Shown in pieces: positions 55,442-64,000 of a DNA stretch of 64,000 bases. The stretch is taken from contig JAGXLV010000001.1 of assembly GCA_018334495.1 (NCBI GenBank), positions 78,034-142,033 on the forward strand, given 5' to 3'. The stretch comes from Oleiphilaceae bacterium. Its GTDB lineage: Bacteria > Pseudomonadota > Gammaproteobacteria > Pseudomonadales > Oleiphilaceae. The notes under the pieces were generated by a model. That model had not been told where the DNA came from, made no database searches, and saw only the letters and a program-made list of their open reading frames with translations. A program made the position numbers and the translations under genes. Every line of letters begins with the position of its first letter. Within the stretch, counting starts at the first letter, position 1.

Positions 55442-57349
55442 ATGACGGTTGAATCAAAGAAAGAAACCCTTGGCTTCCAGACCGAAGTAAAGCAACTGCT
55501 CCACCTGATGATCCACTCGCTCTATTCCAATAAGGAAATTTTCCTGCGCGAGCTCGTCTCCAACGCTTCGGACGCCGAAGACAAACTGCGCTTCGCGGCC
55601 CTGAAAGACGATAGCCTCTTTGAAAACGACCCGGACCTGCAAATCCAGCTCGATTACGACGAGGAAAACCACACCGTCACGCTGACCGATAACGGCATTG
55701 GCATGAACCGTGACGAAGTCGTGGAAAACCTTGGCACCATCGCCCGCTCAGGCACCGCCGAATTTCTCGGCCAACTTACCGGCGACGAGAAAAAAGACAG
55801 CAAACTGATCGGCCAGTTCGGTGTCGGCTTTTACTCGGCCTTCATCGTGTCTGATCGGGTCGAAGTCTATACCCGCAAAGCCGGCACACCGAAAGAAGAG
55901 GGCGTGCACTGGGAGTCCGCCGCCGAAGGCGAGTTCTCCATCGAGCCTGTGACCCTGGAATCCAAAGGCACACAGGTCATCCTGCACCTGAAGGCGGACG
56001 AAAAAGAGTTTGCCAACGGTTACCGCCTGCGCAATCTGGTCAAGAAATATTCCGATCACATCTCCTTCCCCGTGGTCATGAAAGTCGAGGACCAGGAAAA
56101 AGAAGAGGAAGGCAAAGAAGCCGAGGTCAAGTACGAAACCGTCAACGACGCCACCGCGCTCTGGACCTTGCCTCGGACCGAGATCAAGGACGAAGAGTAT
56201 AAAGAGTTCTACAAGCACGTCGCCCACGACTTCGAAGACCCGCTGACCTGGTCCCACAACAAGGTTGAAGGCAAGCTCGAATACACCAGCCTGTTGTATA
56301 TCCCGGCACGGGCGCCCTTCGACCTTTATCAACGCGATGCCGCTCGTGGCCTGAAACTTTACGTACAGCGCGTGTTCATCATGGACGACGCGGAACAGTT
56401 TCTGCCGTTGTACCTGCGCTTCACCAAGGGCGTCATTGACTCCAACGACCTGTCCCTGAACGTGTCCCGCGAGATTCTGCAGAACGATCGCACCGTCGAA
56501 AATATTCGCACCGCACTCACCAAGCGTGTTCTGGATACCCTGGGCAAGCTGGCCAAAAACGATGCCGACAAGTACCAGACCTTCTGGAACGAGTTCGGCA
56601 CAGTCATGAAAGAAGGCCCGGCGGAAGACACCACCAATCGCGAGAAGATCGCCAAGTTGCTGCGGTTTGCCACCACGCGCCTGGACGAGCGGGACCAGAC
56701 CGTCTCGTTGGACGATTACCTTGAGCGCATGAAGGAAGGCCAGAACAAGATCTACTACATCACGTCTGACAGCTTCACCGCTGCCAAGAGCAGCCCGCAC
56801 CTGGAGGTTTTCCGCAAGAAAGGCGTGGAAGTGTTGATCCTGTCGGATCGTGTTGACGAGTGGATGATGGCCTACCTGAGCGAGTATGACGGTAAGCAGT
56901 TCCAGGATGTCGCCCGTGGCGAGCTTGACCTGGGGGATGTGGAAACCGAAGAAGACAAAAAACAGCAGGAAGAGGCCACCGAGGCCCACAAGGACCTGCT
57001 GGGCCAGGTCAAAAAAGCCCTGGGCGACCGTGTTCAGGACGTGCGGGCCACTAACCGCCTGACCGAATCACCCGCCTGTCTGGTGGTTGCCGAGCAGGAC
57101 ATGGGCATGCAGATGCGCAAGATCATGGAAGCGGCGGGTCAGAAAGTGCCCGAGAGCAAGCCGATCTTCGAGATCAACGTGGAGCATCCGCTGGTGCAGA
57201 GGCTTGAAAACGAAAAGAACGATGACCGTTTCAACGAGCTTTCTGCCGTGCTGTTTGATCAGGCCACGCTTGCCAGCGGCGAGCAGCTCGACGACCCGGG
57301 TTCATATGTGTCGCGTCTCAACCGCCTGTTGCTTGATCTGAGCCACTAA
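55442..57349 (+). CDS. htpG: Chaperone protein HtpG (Hsp90)
   Basis: The 635-residue protein begins with [21 protein letters not shown] and the GHKL ATP-binding motifs [34 protein letters not shown] and GQFGVGFYS. The middle domain has the catalytic Arg segment and the C-terminal dimerisation domain is complete. It is a bacterial Hsp90 acting on folding clients with DnaK. Length equals that of typical HtpG. A sigma-32-like promoter precedes it, and a DUF2835 gene follows eight bases after its stop, perhaps on the same transcript. Confidence 0.98.
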   Translation: MTVESKKETLGFQTEVKQLLHLMIHSLYSNKEIFLRELVSNASDAEDKLRFAALKDDSLFENDPDLQIQLDYDEENHTVTLTDNGIGMNRDEVVENLGTIARSGTAEFLGQLTGDEKKDSKLIGQFGVGFYSAFIVSDRVEVYTRKAGTPKEEGVHWESAAEGEFSIEPVTLESKGTQVILHLKADEKEFANGYRLRNLVKKYSDHISFPVVMKVEDQEKEEEGKEAEVKYETVNDATALWTLPRTEIKDEEYKEFYKHVAHDFEDPLTWSHNKVEGKLEYTSLLYIPARAPFDLYQRDAARGLKLYVQRVFIMDDAEQFLPLYLRFTKGVIDSNDLSLNVSREILQNDRTVENIRTALTKRVLDTLGKLAKNDADKYQTFWNEFGTVMKEGPAEDTTNREKIAKLLRFATTRLDERDQTVSLDDYLERMKEGQNKIYYITSDSFTAAKSSPHLEVFRKKGVEVLILSDRVDEWMMAYLSEYDGKQFQDVARGELDLGDVETEEDKKQQEEATEAHKDLLGQVKKALGDRVQDVRATNRLTESPACLVVAEQDMGMQMRKIMEAAGQKVPESKPIFEINVEHPLVQRLENEKNDDRFNELSAVLFDQATLASGEQLDDPGSYVSRLNRLLLDLSH

Positions 57350-57357
57350 ACCCGGCG

Positions 57358-57579
57358 ATGGAATACCTCGACCTGGACATCACGATCTCATCCGACGAGT
57401 GGCTTAAAGTCTACCGCGGTGACGCTCGTGATGTTCATGCCGTGGCTCGTGACGGGCGCAGTGTCGTCTTTCCTGCCAAAATCCTCTCCAAGTTCTATCT
57501 TCGCGACGGCATTCGCGGGAGCTTCCGGATATTCTTTGACACCTCCGGCAAATTCCTTCGTGTCGAGCGCCTGTCCTGA
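57358..57579 (+). CDS. DUF2835 family protein
   Basis: The 73-residue protein resembles the small DUF2835 family: LDITISSDEWLKVYRG, a VHAVARDGRSVVFPAKIL middle and YLRDGIRGSFRIFFD end. It has no signal peptide or membrane segment and its function is unknown. It starts eight bases after the htpG stop, so co-expression with the chaperone is likely. Confidence 0.85.
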   Translation: MEYLDLDITISSDEWLKVYRGDARDVHAVARDGRSVVFPAKILSKFYLRDGIRGSFRIFFDTSGKFLRVERLS

Positions 57580-57629
57580 GGCTGTCTATCGCAGCAAGCA
57601 ACTGTATTGGATTCCAGCCTGAGCCCGTC

Positions 57630-57785
57630 TCAATTTTTTACCTTTAAAACGGCATTAGCAGTAATCTTCGACAGTGTCGGAAAGTCTACGCCTCTTGAGA
57701 GGCCAAGTTCTTTGTCTTTGTCATCATAACCAAAAGCTTTCAGAATTGTATTGTTAATTAATTGTACTAAACGATCTGCCGCGGG
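57630..57785 (-). pseudogene. Startless 3' coding remnant
   Basis: The minus strand encodes 51 residues, running from a stop at 57786-57788 to a TGA at 57630-57632 with no usable start codon. The peptide looks like a genuine C-terminus: ADRLVQLINNTILKAFGYDD, then KDKELGLSRG, then VDFPTLSKITAN, ending VLKVKN. Its composition is AT-rich compared with its neighbours. I read it as the 3' end of a gene whose 5' part was lost. I do not recognise the family. Confidence 0.5.
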
Positions 57786-57852
57786 TTAACGTAGCGGGGA
57801 ATTGACAGGATAGTGTCTTTTTCAGGCTTCCTTTCAACCTGCGTGCAAACCG

Positions 57853-57889
57853 ATAGGTATGCACTATGCATGGTATGAGGAATGCTAAG
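57853..57889 (+). promoter_or_regulatory. OxyR-like binding site upstream of katG
   Basis: ATAG-N7-CTAT at 57853-57867 is an exact OxyR half-element. After seven more bases, ATGA-N7-TAAG gives a degenerate second element, so the four contacts have the spacing of OxyR. The site ends right at the expected -35 region of the katG promoter, where OxyR activates. Confidence 0.6.
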
Positions 57890-57910
57890 AGTAAAGCACT
57901 CTATCTGTCC

Positions 57911-57916
57911 TATAAT
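57911..57916 (+). promoter_or_regulatory. katG -10 element
   Basis: A consensus TATAAT lies about 52 bp upstream of the katG ATG. The hexamer 17 bp before it (AGAGTA) is a poor -35, as expected for an activator-dependent promoter. Confidence 0.65.
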
Positions 57917-57959
57917 GAACAATGTCTTATTCATAGCATTGCTTGTCAAAACGAACTAG

Positions 57960-60140
<2,181 letters not shown>

Positions 60141-61032
60141 CACCTGCAAGTGATCGGGTGCCCTGGTAAAACAGGGTGCCCGCCTACCAACTTCTCTCCA
60201 AATTCTTTACAGCCTGTACGGCCCGTTTTTTTGGCCAGTCCCAATCCGAGCACAGTCCCTCTTTGTTAATGAAGTCCTCATGCGGATTATTCTAGCTCTC
60301 CGGGGAAGAGCGGGTTAGCGCGATCGCTCGTTAAACCCTGACCAAGGTCGGTGGTATTAATCGGTGCGTGACAGAATTTAATCCTGTGACCCACAGCACA
60401 CTGGCGCTGAAGGCATTGCTATTCTTCTCGTAGCAAGATGGTTGTGATCCAGAGAACCGGTCGATTTTTTATAATTAAATGTTAACTCATCAGCGGAGTC
60501 GAAACTCCCTGCTCAGCGCCAAGCGAGCGGGATGCTGTCGACACTGCGGAGGCCGGCAATGAGCCAGCAGACGTTGACCGGATATCCGTTTGAACCACAG
60601 GTATCACAGGGTTCAAGATATCTATGGCATAAGTGGCAGCCGAGGGCAGAATTCTGGGCAATTTCTAGTGATGTCTTCCAGGCGGCTCTTGTGCTAGCGG
60701 AGTTTTTCATAGATTCGCCGGTTAACTGGCCCGATACACCACGTGGGCCACTGGAGCTGGTCCGGCAACGTCCCGACTTCGTGAATCCATGAAGCCCCCT
60801 GAATACGCAAGGCCAATGCTGTATCTGATGCTGGCTCCGCGACCCCGTTCCCGGCCCCGTGCTGCAACGTTGCTGGCGCACTATTTCGAGGGCTGGTGAC
60901 AGCAGCCGTTAGGCCGGCCCTGTGCATCTTTTCATCCGCTTTTTTTGTTGAAAAACTGCTAGAATGCGGGTCCAAGCGATTCTGGCCTGACGGCTTTTCG
61001 CTTGTAGCCGTTCTTCCACCACCGGAGTTGTG
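60141..61032. other. Long gene-poor region between katG and dusC
   Basis: This 892-bp region contains a decayed copy of the 5' end of dusC (60280-60433) and then about 600 bp in which I can support no gene. Overlapping ORFs of 86 residues (plus, 60532-60792) and 122 residues (minus, 60513-60881) show no family features, and neither has a convincing ribosome site. An imperfect hairpin follows katG at about 60157-60180. No integrase, transposase or tRNA is visible. Confidence 0.6.
60280..60433 (+). pseudogene. Truncated, frameshifted 5' copy of dusC
   Basis: The fragment starts ATG CGG ATT ATT CTA GCT (MRIILA), identical in protein sequence to dusC at 61033 but with different third bases. A one-base insertion near codon 7-8 shifts the frame; in the shifted frame it reads TLTKVGGINRCVTEFNPVTH against SLTQVGGIDRCVTEFIRVTH in dusC, with a TAA replacing one Glu codon, and ends at TAG 60431-60433. 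Most differences in the conserved part are synonymous. No downstream dusC sequence follows, so only about 45 codons survive. Confidence 0.85.
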
Positions 61033-61998
61033 ATGCGCATTATCCTGGCCCCCATGGAAGGCCTTGTGGATTCACCCATTCGTGAGTCCCTGACTCAGGT
61101 CGGGGGTATTGATCGGTGCGTGACTGAATTCATTCGCGTCACTCACGGCATGCTGCCTCCGCGCATTTTCTACAAGTTCGCCCCGGAGTTGCACAACGAG
61201 TCGTTGACCCGCGCCGGCGTTCCTGTCGCCGTCCAGCTTCTGGGCTCCGATGCCGCCCAGGTGGCCTTGCATGGCGCCCGCGCCGCGGAGCTGGGTGCGC
61301 CACAGGTGGATATAAATTTTGGCTGCCCTGCCAAAACCGTCAACAAGCACAAGGGTGGGGCGGTGCTTTTGAAGGAACCGGAGCTTCTTTACCAAATTAC
61401 GAACGCAGTCCGCCAGGCAGTGCCGGCCCATGTTCCGGTAACGGCCAAGATGCGCCTGGGCTATGAAGACCGCTCCATGGGTGTTGCCTGCGGCCAGGCT
61501 CTGGAAGCGGCGGGCGCCGCTGAAATAGTGATCCATGCCCGCAGTAAGGTGGACGGCTACAAGCCGCCGGCGTATTGGGAGGATGTTGCCCTTGTGCGTG
61601 AGGCGGTTTCCACCCATGTTATTGCCAACGGCGATATCTGGACGGTCGCGGATTACTGGCGTTGCCGCGAAGTTTCCGGCTGCGATGATGTGATGATTGG
61701 CCGTGGCCTGATCTCGCGCCCCGATCTCGCCGCCCAGATCAAGGCCAGCCAGCGCGGTGAAACGCTGCCGGCCATGACCTGGCTGGAAGCGGTTGAGCTG
61801 GTCGGGGATTATGGCCGTGCTCTACAGGGACATCTCGAAGACAAGTATGTCACCGGCCGTGTGAAGCAGTGGCTGAATTATCTCCGGCGCGGCTTTGCCG
61901 AAGCCGAGGCGGTCTGGCCGGAAGCCAGGAAAATCCGGGAAGTGGCGCCGATTCTGGCCTGTCTGGCGTCTGTGAATACCAAGCGCAGGGCAGCCTGA
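61033..61998 (+). CDS. dusC: tRNA-dihydrouridine(16) synthase DusC
   Basis: The 321-residue flavoenzyme begins MRIILAPMEGLVDSPIRE and has DINFGCPAKTVNKHKGG with the catalytic Cys, KMRLGYEDRS, VIHARSK and NGDIWT, then a C-terminal helical domain with RVKQWLNYLRRG. MRIxLAPMEGxxD and the length point to DusC rather than DusA or DusB. It reduces uridine 16 in the tRNA D-loop. ATG at 61033 has GGAG five bases before it; the overlapping GTG at 61030 is less likely. A decayed copy of its first 45 or so codons lies 753 bp upstream. Confidence 0.94.
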   Translation: MRIILAPMEGLVDSPIRESLTQVGGIDRCVTEFIRVTHGMLPPRIFYKFAPELHNESLTRAGVPVAVQLLGSDAAQVALHGARAAELGAPQVDINFGCPAKTVNKHKGGAVLLKEPELLYQITNAVRQAVPAHVPVTAKMRLGYEDRSMGVACGQALEAAGAAEIVIHARSKVDGYKPPAYWEDVALVREAVSTHVIANGDIWTVADYWRCREVSGCDDVMIGRGLISRPDLAAQIKASQRGETLPAMTWLEAVELVGDYGRALQGHLEDKYVTGRVKQWLNYLRRGFAEAEAVWPEARKIREVAPILACLASVNTKRRAA

Positions 61999-62086
61999 GG
62001 AAAGGGCTGGCAAACGCCGGCGCAATGGCGCTCCCTGGCTCCGGGTTGGCACTGTGTTTTAAAAGCCGATAGCTCAAGGAACAGAC

Positions 62087-64000
62087 ATGACGCGCCGGCG
62101 CAGGTTTGCGATCTGGATTCTAATTCTGCTGCTTCTGGTCCTGATCGCCGGCGGGTTCTGGCTGCGCCAGACTTGGCATGAGTTCAGGCAGAGCAACGGC
62201 ATTCGCCAACTCGACTGGCAGGGGTTTGATCTGTCCCGGGACGGTATCAGCCTTGAGCGGCTGAGTGTGTTGCAGGAACAGGCTGGCCGACGGGTGCAAG
62301 CCGAGGCAGAAGGCCTCACCTTAAGATGGCGCTGGCGTGGCCCCAGACTGGAAGACGTCGCCATGGATCGTCTGGAGATTGACTGGCGGAGCCCGAAAAA
62401 TGCCGGAGCCGCCGGTGAACTGCCTCCGCTGGGGTTACCGGAACAGCCGCCTGCCTGGCTGCCGCAGCAGTTCACCCTGGAGGAATTTCACGCGAATCTG
62501 CCCTGCGACACGGGCCGTTGCGAACTTAATGGCGGCCTTGCCGTCAGCCGTCAACACTCACTCCTGCCTTTGACAGCCGAGTTGCAACTGAACCACGAGG
62601 GCCATCATGTCCGGTTTGACGCCCGTCTCGGTGGTGAGCTTGACGACACGTTGGAGCTTGTCGCCGCTATTACCATCGACGACACCCGGCATCTTGAACT
62701 GACGTCCAGTTATCAGCCGCAGAACGACGACGGCTTGAGCCATTGGTCCGGTACGCTTGATGTGCCTGAACTGCCGCAGGCGGACTGGCTGCTGGCCTGG
62801 TTGCAACAGTGGCAGCCTGTGCCACTGGATGATTTGCCGCCACAACCGGAAGCCGGCACTCTGCGTACCAGCTGGCAGTTGCGCGGGCCCATGGCGACAA
62901 CGGATTTCCTGGCCCGGGTTTCCGGCACTGTAACCGCCGGCGCCAGTCTGCCTGAGCCCTGGCCCATCCCCGGGGTTGCCACCAGTCGCGGCACATTTGA
63001 GTTGGCGCTGGTCGCTGACGAGGGTCAATGGCTGGCGAAGACGGCCCGTGCCGATCTGCATTTTTCGCAATTTGCCGGCTGGATCAAGCCGCTGCCGGAG
63101 ACGCTGCGCCCGACCAGCCTGCTGCTTGAAATCCGTCCGGCGGACGCTGATTCCCAACCGTCGGGCAGCCGAACCCTGTTACCCCTCAAGGTGACCCTGA
63201 CGACACAAGGGCCTTCGCCGCTAGAACTGGATTCAAACCTGGCTTTGGCCATGACCGCCCCCTGGCTGGTCGAGTTGGGCGAAACCCGCATAACCGCGAG
63301 CCTGGCGGACAGGTCACAGGCGGGCTGGAGCGTCCGTGGCGCCAGCGCCGATGTGTCCTTCACCGGCCGGGCAGACACGAGCAGCCTCAACCTTGATTTT
63401 GGCAATGGTTCAACGCTGGCACTGAAACGTGTTGATAACGGCAAGGCGCAGGAGCCGATAGAGCTTCAGGATGCGCGCGTGGACGTCAGTCGCCTTAAGG
63501 TGTCTGCAGGCTATAGCCTTGACGAGCCAGCGCTGGAAAAGCTGAACTACAGCGGTCCCATCGCGGTCGCCGTCCGGCAGTTCAAACAGGCGCTTGTGCA
63601 CACACACTCCTGGGAGCTGGAGGGCGACATCAACGGTGATGCCGGTCAGGTCTGGCTGTCTGGCACGCTCAAGGCCAGCACCGGTGCCCAGGGCGATTTC
63701 AGCCTTGATTATCCTTTCGCTGGCGACCTGGAAGCCGAGGTCAAAGCCGAGGCCAGCGGCGAATCCGGTGCCGAGGCCTGGGCGGGGGTGATCGCACTCT
63801 GGCCGGAAAACCTGATGGTTGACAGTGGCAATGTAGAGGCCGAGGCCAGTCTGTGGCTGCCGGCGGGACTGGAACCGACGGTTAACGGCGGGGTGAGTTT
63901 TAGCGATCTCTCGGGAATACACGATCGAATGGCGTTCAGCGACTTGAACGGTCGGGTGGCGTTCAATCTCCGTGGCTCCTGGATCAATCTGGAAGCGCCT
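62087..64000 (+). CDS. YdbH/AsmA-like envelope protein (3' truncated by window)
   Basis: The frame is open from ATG 62087 to the window end (638 residues so far). It has an N-terminal signal anchor (about residues 6-27, IWILILLLLVLIAGGFWL) followed by a long beta-rich region of repeated amphipathic strands without catalytic motifs, such as LTLRWRWRGP and LEIDWRSP. That matches AsmA-like bridge proteins; YdbH is the most likely group, and these proteins carry phospholipids between inner and outer membrane with TamB and YhdP. CAAGGA precedes the start. It is co-oriented with dusC, 88 bp downstream. YhdP or another AsmA relative cannot be excluded without the C-terminus. Confidence 0.78.
   Translation, partial: MTRRRRFAIWILILLLLVLIAGGFWLRQTWHEFRQSNGIRQLDWQGFDLSRDGISLERLSVLQEQAGRRVQAEAEGLTLRWRWRGPRLEDVAMDRLEIDWRSPKNAGAAGELPPLGLPEQPPAWLPQQFTLEEFHANLPCDTGRCELNGGLAVSRQHSLLPLTAELQLNHEGHHVRFDARLGGELDDTLELVAAITIDDTRHLELTSSYQPQNDDGLSHWSGTLDVPELPQADWLLAWLQQWQPVPLDDLPPQPEAGTLRTSWQLRGPMATTDFLARVSGTVTAGASLPEPWPIPGVATSRGTFELALVADEGQWLAKTARADLHFSQFAGWIKPLPETLRPTSLLLEIRPADADSQPSGSRTLLPLKVTLTTQGPSPLELDSNLALAMTAPWLVELGETRITASLADRSQAGWSVRGASADVSFTGRADTSSLNLDFGNGSTLALKRVDNGKAQEPIELQDARVDVSRLKVSAGYSLDEPALEKLNYSGPIAVAVRQFKQALVHTHSWELEGDINGDAGQVWLSGTLKASTGAQGDFSLDYPFAGDLEAEVKAEASGESGAEAWAGVIALWPENLMVDSGNVEAEASLWLPAGLEPTVNGGVSFSDLSGIHDRMAFSDLNGRVAFNLRGSWINLEAP

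Noticed and set aside
57767..57949. 60-residue ORF on the minus strand upstream of katG
   Set aside because: It runs antisense through the katG promoter and OxyR-like site, has no ribosome site and no family pattern.

Overview
The window looks like a chromosomal segment of a moderately GC-rich marine gammaproteobacterium of the Marinobacter/Pseudomonas type. This is inferred from gene order and protein style, not from a search. The main evidence is the block gyrA-serC-pheA-hisC-tyrA/aroA-cmk-rpsA-ihfB-lapA-lapB-pyrF, the pyrD/rmf/rlmKL neighbourhood, an oadGAB sodium-pump operon, and a tesA/ABC-transporter pair. Most of the sequence is conserved core genome. I see no intact insertion sequence, prophage, plasmid function or CRISPR array.

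Layout. 1-3831: 3' end of dbpA, then the oxaloacetate decarboxylase operon oadG-oadA-oadB with a strong terminator. 3918-9212: the SOS mutagenesis cassette imuA-imuB-dnaE2 on the minus strand, headed by a perfect LexA box. 9331-9687: phhB. 9869-16531: a four-gene cluster (nitrilase-family amidohydrolase, ATP-grasp ligase, C45 autoproteolytic acyltransferase/hydrolase, large Orn/Lys/Arg-type decarboxylase) that matches no pathway I know; it is the best candidate for an undescribed system. 16723-31339: purU, gyrA, then the aromatic amino acid, rpsA, ihfB, lapAB and pyrF block. 31393-36163: tRNA-Asn, a class I aminotransferase, uvrB and a cation diffusion facilitator. 36164-40608: an AT-rich region with a cluster of DnaA boxes, then pyrD, rmf and rlmKL. 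40605-46754: a small unknown acidic protein, apeB, a membrane diguanylate cyclase, a second identical tRNA-Asn, a YheT-type hydrolase and tesA. 46746-55290: an ABC exporter pair, an iron-dependent alcohol dehydrogenase with an SCP2-like partner under a perfect dyad, an alpha/beta hydrolase, an M48 lipoprotein protease and two overlapping hotdog thioesterases. 55317-60140: htpG behind a sigma-32-like promoter, a DUF2835 protein, and katG behind an OxyR-like site. 61033-64000: dusC and the start of a YdbH/AsmA-like protein.

The katG region is bounded by gene debris: a promoterless, startless 3' coding remnant on the minus strand at 57630-57785, and a frameshifted, stop-containing copy of the 5' end of dusC at 60280-60433, about 750 bp upstream of the intact dusC. 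This suggests insertion or recombination next to a tRNA-dihydrouridine synthase gene, a gene class already known (dusA) as an integration target.

Regulation can be read at several places: LexA (imuA), OxyR (katG), sigma-32 (htpG), DnaA (pyrD upstream region), stringent-type promoters on both tRNA-Asn genes, and an unidentified dyad operator at 51813-51834.
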